A DNA stretch of 45,250 nucleotides from positions 1 through 45,250 of the IMG/VR virus record IMGVR_UViG_3300020478_001444. One strand, written 5' to 3'. Source of the DNA: a virus. A program made the position numbers and the translations under genes. The notes beneath the pieces were generated by a model. The model was not told the origin of the DNA. It did not search any database and saw nothing but the letters and a program-made list of their open reading frames with translations. Below, piece by piece: positions 37,404 to 45,191 of the stretch (the first letter of the stretch is position 1; every line of letters starts with the position of its first letter).

Positions 37404-38292
37404 CAAAGGATTTATAGGTCAAGAATTATTACAAAGACCTAACTTTTTAGGTGAAATATTTGAACTTACATCTGATCTAAGAGACCATAAATCTGTTAGA
37501 CAAGAAGTTTTAGCTGTTAATCCTCATATAATTATTCATCTTGCTGCAAGAACAGAAGTTGAAGCATCTTTTTATGAGCAAATTACTTTTTCTGAAATTA
37601 ACTATGTTGGATCAGTTAATTTAATTGAATGTGCTAAAGAATGTTCAGATCTAAAGTTACTATTAGTTGCTTCTACAATGGAAACATATGGTTGGCAACC
37701 TGTATCTACAGAGGTACGTACTTCTCAAAAATTAATTGATCCTAAATCATATGCATTTGATGAGTCAACCCCCTTAAACCCTAATGCCCCGTATGCAGTT
37801 GCAAAAGTTGGAGTAGAAAAGTATTTAGAATACGCTAATAGATGTTATGGTTTAAAATATATTTCTCTTAGGCAAACTAATACATATGGTAGAACTAAAT
37901 CTAATTTTTTTGTAACAGAATCTATTATTTCTCAAATGGTAAATTCTAATAATATTAGTCTTGGTTATAAATTACCTTATAGAAATTTTATCTATATAGA
38001 TGATTTACTTGAACTATATGAGATAGTAATAAAAGAATATAAAAATATTCCTAGTGGTCATTATTGTATTGGACCAAATAACCCCATTCAGATACAAGAT
38101 TATGCAGAATTAATAGCTAAAAAAATAAAATGGAATGGAGCGATAAACTGGGAAACTCGTCCTGAAAGAGTTGGGGAAATTTATTATTTATCATCTAAGA
38201 ACGATTTAATTTCTAATTATACGGGTTGGTGTCCAAAAACTACTTTAGAGGAAGGTCTTGAAAGGACTATCAAAGTATGGAAAAATATGTAA
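37381..38292 (+). CDS. NAD-dependent epimerase/dehydratase (extended SDR)
   Basis: 303 residues. ILLTGSKGFIGQEL is the NAD(P)-binding GxxGxxG motif; IIHLAARTEVEAS and VASTMETYG are core strands with the catalytic Ser/Thr; APYAVAKVGVEKY has the YxxxK pair. It would convert a nucleotide sugar (for example UDP-glucose or dTDP-sugar epimers). Overlaps the glycosyltransferase gene by 23 nt, and its product is probably the donor used by the neighbours. Confidence 0.9.
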   Translation: MKILLTGSKGFIGQELLQRPNFLGEIFELTSDLRDHKSVRQEVLAVNPHIIIHLAARTEVEASFYEQITFSEINYVGSVNLIECAKECSDLKLLLVASTMETYGWQPVSTEVRTSQKLIDPKSYAFDESTPLNPNAPYAVAKVGVEKYLEYANRCYGLKYISLRQTNTYGRTKSNFFVTESIISQMVNSNNISLGYKLPYRNFIYIDDLLELYEIVIKEYKNIPSGHYCIGPNNPIQIQDYAELIAKKIKWNGAINWETRPERVGEIYYLSSKNDLISNYTGWCPKTTLEEGLERTIKVWKNM

Positions 38293-39398
38293 ATTTTAAT
38301 CAAGATATACTTTCATATGATTTACATAGATTTAATTTTCAAAAATGGACTTATGAAATTATTCATGAGTTACATCCTAATATCATAACTCTTGAGAATA
38401 TACATAATGAATTGTCTGTTTTAGAAATAGCAGCATTACAAAAATATGTTCAAAATGCCTGTGGTAGAGATTCTTTTAAAAACTTAATTAATTCATTCTT
38501 AAAAGAATATATATTACCTTTAGTAGATAAACCTATTTTAATACAGAGATATCCGACATTAAGAGCAGTTATACCTAATCAAGCAAATCATGGTAGGAAA
38601 TTAAGTTATCATCAAGGAATATTTGTAGGTAATGGTGTTGGTTTACGAACAATTTGGTTACCTGTTACTAATGCATATGAATCTAATACTATGTGGATGG
38701 TAAATTATAAAGATAGTAAACAACTAACTAGTGATATTTTAAAGTATGAATGGGATGCAGTTACTTTTGAAGAAAAATGTATTAAAAAAAGTACTCCCGC
38801 TAATTTAGTTCCTGGAGAAGTATTATTATTTAATCAAGAGTTAATACATGGAAATATTAATAATGAAACTGATATAACTAGATTTTCTTTTGATATGAGA
38901 ATTTTATTACAAGGTGAAAACTTCGGAAGAAAATATCCAGGTCAGTATTTTAGAACAATAGAAGATGATTTTAAAAACGCATCTCCAATAAATGGGACAT
39001 ATATAACATATGCTGGATGGAATTCTGAATATACTAGACATTTACCATTATTATTACAAAGATATGCTATAGATGACTATTGTATTAAAAATGATATTAC
39101 CTATACAGAATATTCTTTTGAAAATGAATATCTTGATTATACACCTTACTTAGTAGATTTAATTACAAGTTATAATATAGATGCTATTGTCTTATCATCT
39201 ATTTTTGCTTTAAGTATTTCTCCTGATGTAAGAAAAAATATTTATAATTTAGCAGCAAAAAATAATGTTCAATTACATTTTGCACAAGAAGATTTAGTGT
39301 TGACAGATAATGATAATAGAGATATAATTGAGTTGTATCTTACTTTTGGTGAGTCTTATAGAAAATTTAATCTATTTAAGGAGATGTATAATGAGTAA
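38277..39398 (+). CDS. Fusion of 2OG-Fe oxygenase-like and LIC12192-like 'sporadic carbohydrate cluster' domains
   Basis: 373 residues. The N-terminal domain (about 1-230) resembles 2OG-Fe(II) oxygenases of sporadic carbohydrate clusters: LIQRYPTLRAVIP, GRKLSYHQGIF, LRTIWLPVTNAYESNTMWMVN, LFNQELIHGNINNETDITRFSFDMRI. The distal His (H191) and Arg (R202) are present, but the Asp of H-x-D is replaced by Gly (H112-Q113-G114). The C-terminal domain (about 238-373: TYITYAGWNSEYTRHLPLLLQRYAIDD ... AIVLSSIFALSIS ... QLHFAQEDLVL) matches the LIC12192-like family, which usually is a separate gene in the same clusters. The fusion implies the two act together on one sugar. Confidence 0.7.
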   Translation: MEKYVNFNQDILSYDLHRFNFQKWTYEIIHELHPNIITLENIHNELSVLEIAALQKYVQNACGRDSFKNLINSFLKEYILPLVDKPILIQRYPTLRAVIPNQANHGRKLSYHQGIFVGNGVGLRTIWLPVTNAYESNTMWMVNYKDSKQLTSDILKYEWDAVTFEEKCIKKSTPANLVPGEVLLFNQELIHGNINNETDITRFSFDMRILLQGENFGRKYPGQYFRTIEDDFKNASPINGTYITYAGWNSEYTRHLPLLLQRYAIDDYCIKNDITYTEYSFENEYLDYTPYLVDLITSYNIDAIVLSSIFALSISPDVRKNIYNLAAKNNVQLHFAQEDLVLTDNDNRDIIELYLTFGESYRKFNLFKEMYNE

Positions 39399-39681
39399 TG
39401 TATTTTCAAATTCAGACTTTACTGTGGTCGGAATTATGAAAACTAAAAATGCGAGTGATGCATATGCTGGTGCTACTGTTTTTTATCAGAAAAGTGGAGC
39501 ATCAGCTATTACATATTTATCTAATGCTGATCTTGCTGCTGCTGATGTTGATCACCAGGCAAGATTTGAAGCTAATGTAGTTCCACATATTGCTGCAGCT
39601 ATTACACAGTTTTCTAATTTTACAACTACTAATTCAGCAATAAGTGTAGATTCTTATAGTGTACAAGGTGTTAAATCATAA
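39391..39681 (+). CDS. Small protein, unknown function
   Basis: 96 residues from the ATG at 39391 behind AAGGAG. The composition (Ala, Ser, Thr and Asn-rich, no Cys; NVFSNSDFTVVGIMKTKNASDAYAGATVFYQ) is that of a small beta-rich or structural protein, unlike the enzymes around it. Overlaps the fusion gene by 8 nt. No family recognised. Confidence 0.5.
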   Translation: MSNVFSNSDFTVVGIMKTKNASDAYAGATVFYQKSGASAITYLSNADLAAADVDHQARFEANVVPHIAAAITQFSNFTTTNSAISVDSYSVQGVKS

Positions 39682-39724
39682 AATAAATGATAAGTTATAT
39701 ACTAATCAAATAAAAGAGTGCCAA

Positions 39725-40627
39725 ATGTACATTCTGACAAAAGAATGTGCAGAATATATTTCAAGCAAATTAAATTGTTCTCATATAATAATTGATTTTA
39801 CATGGTTTAATCAAGATATTGTTAATAAAGATTTTGTTATAGATGAAGATATAGATTTAATCGTAGTTTTGGATGTTGCTGATCCTATCTGGTTTAGATC
39901 AGAAAAAATTTATTGGATTAAAAAACAAACAAAACCTGTTATATTTATTGGCACTCCAAATAATTTTATATATAATACTGTTCCTCTTCTTTCTTGGTTA
40001 CGTTTTAGGGTTCAACAATCTCATGCAAAAACTAACTACGATAATTTTTTTCTAAGTATTAATGGAAAAACTCATTCACATAGAAAAATATTACAAAATC
40101 TTTATTTAAATGATTCTTTATTATCTAAAAAAGGTATTTTTAGTTTTGATAAAGATGCACCGTTAAGGAAGCATAGTTTTCTTCCTGATCCTCAGATAGA
40201 CATAGTAGGATATCAACAAAAAGCCCAGATAATTGATGATTATCAATTATTTTCTATGTTTGAAATAGTTTGTGAAACTCAAGGATCAGATGATGAGATA
40301 TTTTTGAGTGAAAAAACTGTAAAAGCTTTATCAACGGAATCTCCATTATTTTTAGCAGGTTGCAGAGGCTCTCTGTATATGTTAAAAAATATTTATGGTT
40401 TTAAAGATTTTACTCAAGATGATTCTTATGATTTAAATAAAAATTATAGTGTAAGAGCTAATAAATTAATAAATCTTGCTAGAGATTTTTATGAACATCC
40501 AAGAGAGAAAGTATTCAATAATGCAAAATATAATACAGAACATCTATATACTAAGTTTGATGAAATTCATGATAAAGTTTTTGAAACTAGCTTAGAAAGA
40601 ATATTAGATAAAGTAGATTTAACATGA
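39725..40627 (+). CDS. Putative glycosyltransferase related to the 36300 protein
   Basis: 300 residues from the ATG at 39725; a GTG 22 codons upstream is in frame but lies inside the previous gene. The C-terminal part has EIFLSEKTVKALSTESPLFLAGCRGSLYMLKNIYGFKDFTQDDSYDL, the same SEK ... GF-x-x-F ... DDSYD pattern as the protein at 36300. N-terminal half is alpha/beta (LIVVLDVADPIWF). The two may add successive sugars. Overlaps the next SGNH gene by 4 nt. Confidence 0.55.
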   Translation: MYILTKECAEYISSKLNCSHIIIDFTWFNQDIVNKDFVIDEDIDLIVVLDVADPIWFRSEKIYWIKKQTKPVIFIGTPNNFIYNTVPLLSWLRFRVQQSHAKTNYDNFFLSINGKTHSHRKILQNLYLNDSLLSKKGIFSFDKDAPLRKHSFLPDPQIDIVGYQQKAQIIDDYQLFSMFEIVCETQGSDDEIFLSEKTVKALSTESPLFLAGCRGSLYMLKNIYGFKDFTQDDSYDLNKNYSVRANKLINLARDFYEHPREKVFNNAKYNTEHLYTKFDEIHDKVFETSLERILDKVDLT

Positions 40628-41340
40628 TATTATTAGCTAATGGGTGTTCTCACACATCTGGAGGTGAAATAGAATACTATAAACAAGATTCTTGCTACGA
40701 AAAAGCTTGGCCTCAACATTTAGCTAATAAATTAAATTTTGATTGTAAAAATATAGCAATATCAGGAGCATCAAATAAACGTGTATTAAGAACTACTATA
40801 ACTTCTTTAGGTGAACTCTTTTTACAAAAAGTAGCTCCAAAAGATATTTTTGTTGTTATATTATGGCCAGGCTCATACAGAACTGAAGTTTATCAAGATA
40901 AGTTTAAAGATATTAAACCTTGGTATGGTTGGATTCCATTATGTATAGGGAATGATACTCAATATAAAGATCAACTTCCTAGAAATCTATTTGCTTATTA
41001 TAGGAATTGGGTAACTACAACTTTAGATCCAAAAGCGGTTAATATAGATTATTATACATCTGTAATATTATTACAAGGATATTTAAAATCCTTTAAAATA
41101 AAGTATTTATTTTGGAGAGCTTCTGCTACTACTTTAAACAAAGAAAATTTCCCTTTAGCTGTACAAATAGATAGAAAATATTTTCCTTGTGCTCACAATG
41201 ATACTCGTGATTATCTATCTATTTTAAAAAAATCTGGGTTTAAATTTTCTTTTGATGATTCAACTCATTTTGGAGAAGATGCCCATATCTTCTTTGCTAA
41301 TATTTTACACAAGAAAATAGGAAAATTATATGGTTATTAG
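40624..41340 (+). CDS. SGNH-hydrolase-like protein with Cys in block I
   Basis: 238 residues. LLANGCSHTSGGE resembles block I with GCS in place of GDS; NIAISGASNKRV resembles block II; FSFDDSTHFGEDAH gives the Asp-x-x-His of block V. No signal peptide. The Asp-to-Cys change next to the nucleophile Ser is common in one group of phage SGNH proteins. Likely acyl transfer or removal on the glycan made by its neighbours. Confidence 0.7.
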   Translation: MILLANGCSHTSGGEIEYYKQDSCYEKAWPQHLANKLNFDCKNIAISGASNKRVLRTTITSLGELFLQKVAPKDIFVVILWPGSYRTEVYQDKFKDIKPWYGWIPLCIGNDTQYKDQLPRNLFAYYRNWVTTTLDPKAVNIDYYTSVILLQGYLKSFKIKYLFWRASATTLNKENFPLAVQIDRKYFPCAHNDTRDYLSILKKSGFKFSFDDSTHFGEDAHIFFANILHKKIGKLYGY

Positions 41341-41683
41341 AGAATGGGGACATTATATAGTCTTGCATGAAGGTGATGGATTTACTGTAAAAGAGCTTGT
41401 TATAAATCCTCATAGTAAATTAAGTATGCAGAGACATAGGCATCGTAGTGAAACTTGGAATATTGTAAAAGGAAAAGCTTATATTATTACTAATCATAGC
41501 ATGACGGGCGATCCTTTTGACGGAGCATATATTCATCATTTACATAAAGAAAATCCTTTTACAATTCCTGCACTAACTTGGCACTCAGGTCGTAATGATA
41601 GCGATAATCCTGCACATATAATTGAGATATGGAAAGGTAATTCAAAAGATTTAAGTGAAGATGACATTGAGCGTTGGGATTAA
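41330..41683 (+). CDS. Mannose-6-phosphate isomerase type II cupin
   Basis: 117 residues. REWGHYIVLHEGDGFTVKEL, then KLSMQRHRHRSETWNIVKGKAYI and IPALTWHSGRNDSDNPAHIIEI are the cupin motifs of the type II phosphomannose isomerase domain (metal His pair in QRHRHR and Glu in SETW). Usually fused to a mannose-1-P guanylyltransferase; here it stands alone. It would interconvert mannose-6-P and fructose-6-P for GDP-sugar supply. Overlaps the SGNH-like gene by 11 nt. Confidence 0.85.
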   Translation: MVIREWGHYIVLHEGDGFTVKELVINPHSKLSMQRHRHRSETWNIVKGKAYIITNHSMTGDPFDGAYIHHLHKENPFTIPALTWHSGRNDSDNPAHIIEIWKGNSKDLSEDDIERWD

Positions 41684-41685
41684 AT

Positions 41686-41714
41686 TTGCTAAAAGATAAA
41701 AATTGTTATATACT
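41686..41714 (+). promoter_or_regulatory. Sigma70-type promoter
   Basis: TTGCTA (41686-41691), 17 nt, TATACT (41709-41714), with GGAGG and ATG at 41735 following. The leader is about 15 nt and has a good ribosome-binding site. Confidence 0.6.
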
Positions 41715-41734
41715 TCTTATAATGGAGGAATATT

Positions 41735-41956
41735 ATGATTATTGAAGCATTACGAAAGAAATATGAGGCTGATATAGCTCATGCAAAAGCAAACATAGAA
41801 GTATATTTGAAACATCCAGTAGGAATCGGTGAACATCCTGATCTAGTTGCTTCTGTAGATGAACAAATCGACAATATGGCTCATGCTGAGGATAAACTTG
41901 AAGTACTTAATAGATATTATGGTGACATAACAGATTGGACAGGAGGATCTAATTAA
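41735..41956 (+). CDS. Small helical protein, unknown function
   Basis: 73 residues behind GGAGG. Two helices: EALRKKYEADIAHAKANIEVYLKH and ASVDEQIDNMAHAEDKLEVLNRYY joined by PVGIGEHPDL. The helix-PVGIGEHP-helix pattern is, from memory, widespread in marine T4-like phages, without known function. One-base overlap with the next gene. Confidence 0.6.
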   Translation: MIIEALRKKYEADIAHAKANIEVYLKHPVGIGEHPDLVASVDEQIDNMAHAEDKLEVLNRYYGDITDWTGGSN

Positions 41957-42165
41957 TGATTGATGCATTTATTATGGGTTTTATAGGATTATTTGTAGTT
42001 GATAACTACGAATTTATTAAAACTGCTAAAGAACAGATGAAACAGGGTTACGAATGGAAATATGTAGGTTATAAAGAGTGGGATGGTGAGTCTCCTGCTT
42101 TACTAATTAACAGGGATACTAATCCTCATGTATATTGGAAACTCGTTAAGCCGGAGTCAAAATGA
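41956..42165 (+). CDS. Small membrane-associated protein, unknown function
   Basis: 69 residues. A hydrophobic start (IDAFIMGFIGLFVVDNYEFI) is followed by EQMKQGYEWKYVGYKEWDGESPALLI. Could be membrane-anchored with a small cytoplasmic domain. Overlaps both neighbours by 1-4 nt. Confidence 0.5.
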   Translation: MIDAFIMGFIGLFVVDNYEFIKTAKEQMKQGYEWKYVGYKEWDGESPALLINRDTNPHVYWKLVKPESK

Positions 42166-42332
42166 AAGAGTATTTAAAAATTAGTATTGACAGGGAAGTT
42201 TTATGGCCTGACAAGGATAGCCCAAAGATTGGAACACCTGTTTGGTCGATACGAATTCCAATTCCAAAACTTGGAGGGGATGCCTACTCCCGTAATTTAA
42301 CAAAATTACTCAAAAAAAGAGGAGCAAGATAA
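42162..42332 (+). CDS. Small basic protein, unknown function (56 residues)
   Basis: An ATG at 42162 with CGGAGT upstream opens 56 codons that begin KEYLKISIDREVLWPDKDS and end with a basic tail (SRNLTKLLKKRGAR). Overlaps the preceding stop by 4 nt. Beta-rich, no known motif. Confidence 0.55.
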   Translation: MKEYLKISIDREVLWPDKDSPKIGTPVWSIRIPIPKLGGDAYSRNLTKLLKKRGAR

Positions 42333-42371
42333 AGAAATAAAGCTTGCTCGGTTACCTAATATATGTAATAA
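42322..42371 (+). promoter_or_regulatory. Inverted repeat overlapping a possible promoter
   Basis: GAGCAAG (42322-42328) and CTTGCTC (42343-42349) form a 7-bp stem with a 14-nt AT loop. The right arm contains TTGCTC, which with TAATAA (42366-42371, 16-nt spacing) may be a promoter for the gene at 42380. The repeat could be an operator or a weak terminator of the gene upstream; there is no T-run. Confidence 0.4.
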
Positions 42372-42379
42372 TTACTATT

Positions 42380-42643
42380 ATGGCTGAAATAATCCCCTTC
42401 CCTAAAAAGAAGGTTGCAAGACTTGAATTTGAAGATGTTGTAGAAACAGCGTTAGCAGTAACTGCGGTCAATCTATATGGAAATATGTATAATAATCCAG
42501 TTGCCGGACCTAATGACATACATACTCTAGATCTAACCTATGTTAAGGATTGTATTGATAGAGCTTCTCGTTCTAATGTATTTTCTATGCCTGCTCGTGA
42601 AAAGTTTGCCGGTATTTCATCTATGATTAAATCTAAAATGTAA
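42380..42643 (+). CDS. Small protein, unknown function
   Basis: 87 residues from the ATG at 42380 (AEIIPFPKKKVARLEFEDVVETALAV), chosen over a TTG 12 codons upstream that lies in the inverted repeat and promoter region. Mostly helical; no known motif. Its stop overlaps the next ATG (TAATG). Confidence 0.5.
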   Translation: MAEIIPFPKKKVARLEFEDVVETALAVTAVNLYGNMYNNPVAGPNDIHTLDLTYVKDCIDRASRSNVFSMPAREKFAGISSMIKSKM

Positions 42644-44064
42644 TGTTTCATTTCTGTATTACTAATACTCTTTCCTTAATTAAAAATCAATATAAAAATA
42701 AGTTTACTTGTAGAGATTATCATATATCTTATGATGATCACGTTTGGTTATATGAATCTACCAAGTACTTTACACTATTTTGTGGAGTGCTATGGGAAGG
42801 TACTATTGAGGAAGTTATAGAACAATCTGTAATTCCAAATGGGCAATTTTATTCTGTTAGTATAGATAAACATACTGGTGATATAATAGGGTCAACAGAC
42901 TTTTTAGAAGATTTTTCTGTTTACTACTATCAAAAAGATAATGCTTTAGTACTTACTACTGATATAATTAATATTAAATCTACTATTAGCCGTGGGTGGG
43001 TACAAAGATATAAGTTAAGCAAGATTTGTGATTCATATTTTAATCCATTGCCTAAATATAATCCTATTGTAAATACAAGAAAAACTATATTAGATAATGT
43101 TTTTAGAATTGGAGCAGCAGTTTATTTTAAATTTACTACAAATACTTATGAATTTACACCCTATTTAGATTATACTTATTTTACAGATTGTTTTGAACCT
43201 AAATATTCTTTTGATGATTTGTGTGAGATTAGCGACACAATAGTAAAAGAAAATATAAAAAAGGTTGCAGAAAAATATGATAAACTTGTAGTAATGAGTG
43301 GGTCTGGTGTAGATAGTATGCAGATTGTATCTAATCTATGTTGTATGCCTTATGAATTTGACGTTGTATCATATAAAGGAGACTGGTGGGAAAAAGAAAT
43401 TGTCCCAAGATATTTAGATAAACAAAGGATATTTAGATTTTCAAGAGATAATTACTTAGCATTATCTAAAAAATCAGCTAAATATTGGGTTGCACCTTGG
43501 CAAGCGTATGATTATTCAGCAGAAATAAATATCTATAGAGAAAATATAGATGAAGATGCTGTTGTTTTAAATGGTACTTATGGTGATGAAATATATTGGC
43601 ATGAACCTTGGGAAGCTCTTGCATTATGTATATACTATTATCAATATTCTTTTGAAGAAACAATAGATTTTTTAAAAGATAAATATTTAGGAAATGAAAG
43701 ACTACTAACAGAATCGTTATATAATCAGGTTAAAGAATGTGGATCTTTTAAATTTGCAATAATAGATAGATTATACTATAGACCTTCTTATCTTAAAGGG
43801 TTAAAAGTTGTTGCAAATAGATTAGTATTATCTCCATTTATAGATTTAAGATTAAAAACACTTTTAAATAGATGTGATAGAGATGCACAAGAACGATCAT
43901 GTTTTGATGTAGAAGTGCAGAAAAAACTTATCACACCATCTTTATTAGAATATGTAAATCCTATAAAAGCAGGTACAGAAGAAGGTAGTGATGAGTATTG
44001 GATTTCAGATGAACATCCAAATATTAATATGTTAAAATATTTTATTAGGAATTATAATGTATAA
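42643..44064 (+). CDS. Asparagine-synthetase-like protein without glutaminase Cys
   Basis: 473 residues. The C-terminal domain has the ATP-pyrophosphatase loop VVMSGSGVDSMQ (about 216-226) in place of SGGxDS, and LNGTYGDEIYWHEP, matching the GxxGDE segment of AsnB. The N-terminal ~180 residues resemble the class II amidotransferase fold (QFYSVSIDKHTGDIIGSTDFLEDFSVYYY) but residue 2 is Phe, not the catalytic Cys. It would use ammonia or another amine, or only adenylate a carboxylate. It may amidate a sugar acid or peptide. Confidence 0.78.
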   Translation: MFHFCITNTLSLIKNQYKNKFTCRDYHISYDDHVWLYESTKYFTLFCGVLWEGTIEEVIEQSVIPNGQFYSVSIDKHTGDIIGSTDFLEDFSVYYYQKDNALVLTTDIINIKSTISRGWVQRYKLSKICDSYFNPLPKYNPIVNTRKTILDNVFRIGAAVYFKFTTNTYEFTPYLDYTYFTDCFEPKYSFDDLCEISDTIVKENIKKVAEKYDKLVVMSGSGVDSMQIVSNLCCMPYEFDVVSYKGDWWEKEIVPRYLDKQRIFRFSRDNYLALSKKSAKYWVAPWQAYDYSAEINIYRENIDEDAVVLNGTYGDEIYWHEPWEALALCIYYYQYSFEETIDFLKDKYLGNERLLTESLYNQVKECGSFKFAIIDRLYYRPSYLKGLKVVANRLVLSPFIDLRLKTLLNRCDRDAQERSCFDVEVQKKLITPSLLEYVNPIKAGTEEGSDEYWISDEHPNINMLKYFIRNYNV

Positions 44065-44650
44065 CCCAGAACAGAAATATTATCAAGCTATTTATGATGC
44101 AGGTATTGAGATTTATGGAGGTTCTCCTATTCCTATTGCAAACCTTACTGTAAAAGCTGACTCAAATTCTTTTTTATTTGATTCTTTTATACTTTATTTA
44201 ATAGATAATAAAACTAAATTTAACAGTATTTTAGATGTAGGATGTGGAAATAATCATTTTGTTAATAGTTTACGAGAAACTACAAAAATACACGCTTGGG
44301 GCGTTGATTTTGCATGTCCTAACGCAGATCAGATTGCGGATATACTTGATTTACCTTTTGAAAATAAACAGTGGGATTTAATAACTGCTTGGGATGTTAT
44401 GGAACATTTAAGACCAGAACAAGTAGATGTAGGGTTAAAGGAAATGAGCAGAGTTAGTAATACTTTTGCTTTTGTTGTTTCTCGTTATCCCGCAGTTCGT
44501 AGATTACCTGTTAAACATCATGAGCTACATCCTACTATTTGGAGTAAAGAACAATGGGTAGAACATATAGAAAAGTTTGGTAAAATTGAAGAAATTACAC
44601 CTCATGAAACAAAAAAGAAAGAATTATTTGTAGGTAGGTGGAATGAATAA
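44057..44650 (+). CDS. Class I SAM-dependent methyltransferase, copy 1
   Basis: 197 residues. FNSILDVGCGNNHFV (motif I, about 56-69), WGVDFACPNADQ (motif II), WDLITAWDVMEHLRPEQV (motifs IV/V) are the Methyltransf_11 landmarks. Start overlaps the preceding gene by 8 nt. It is followed by a close paralogue; the shared MxNPEQKYYQAIY start and identical end (RWNE) show a tandem duplication. Methylation of a sugar or polar lipid is likely from the setting. Confidence 0.85.
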   Translation: MYNPEQKYYQAIYDAGIEIYGGSPIPIANLTVKADSNSFLFDSFILYLIDNKTKFNSILDVGCGNNHFVNSLRETTKIHAWGVDFACPNADQIADILDLPFENKQWDLITAWDVMEHLRPEQVDVGLKEMSRVSNTFAFVVSRYPAVRRLPVKHHELHPTIWSKEQWVEHIEKFGKIEEITPHETKKKELFVGRWNE

Positions 44651-45191
44651 TCCAGAACAGAAATATTATCAAGCTATTTATGCTGCAAAAGATAAGTACG
44701 GGGGCTCTCCTATAAATTTAAATACTCAATCACTTTTATCTTTACAGACTCAATTTTTACTTGTAATTAAAAAAAAACAAGTTAAAAGTATTTTAGATGT
44801 AGGATGTGGAAATAATTATTTTGTTGATTATTTACGAAAAACTACAAAAATACATGCTTGGGGTATCGATTTTGCATCTCCTAAAGCAGATCAAATTGCA
44901 GATATATTAAAGTTACCTTTTAAAAATAAAGAGTGGGATTGGATAACGATTTGGAGTGCGTTAGAACATTTAAGACCAGAGCAAATAGATATAGGATTAA
45001 AAGAGATGAGTAGAGTTAGTAATAATTTTGCAATTGAAACTGTTCGTGAGCCTGGTACAAGAAACTTAAAACGCACACTTTGGGGTAGAGAACTTTGGGT
45101 AGAGCATATAAATAAATTTGGTAAAATAATAAAGACTATACCTCATAAAGTAAAAAAGAAAGAACTATATATTGGTAGGTGGAATGAATAA
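44643..45191 (+). CDS. Class I SAM-dependent methyltransferase, copy 2
   Basis: 182 residues, paralogue of the preceding gene. VKSILDVGCGNNYFV (about 48-61), WGIDFASPKADQ and WDWITIWSALEHLRPEQI are kept; it is 15 residues shorter, missing a piece of the N-terminal part, and WDVMEH is changed to WSALEH, removing an Asp next to motif IV. The acceptor part (NFAIETVREPGTRNLKRTLW) differs, so the substrate may differ. Overlap 8 nt with copy 1. Confidence 0.85.
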   Translation: MNNPEQKYYQAIYAAKDKYGGSPINLNTQSLLSLQTQFLLVIKKKQVKSILDVGCGNNYFVDYLRKTTKIHAWGIDFASPKADQIADILKLPFKNKEWDWITIWSALEHLRPEQIDIGLKEMSRVSNNFAIETVREPGTRNLKRTLWGRELWVEHINKFGKIIKTIPHKVKKKELYIGRWNE

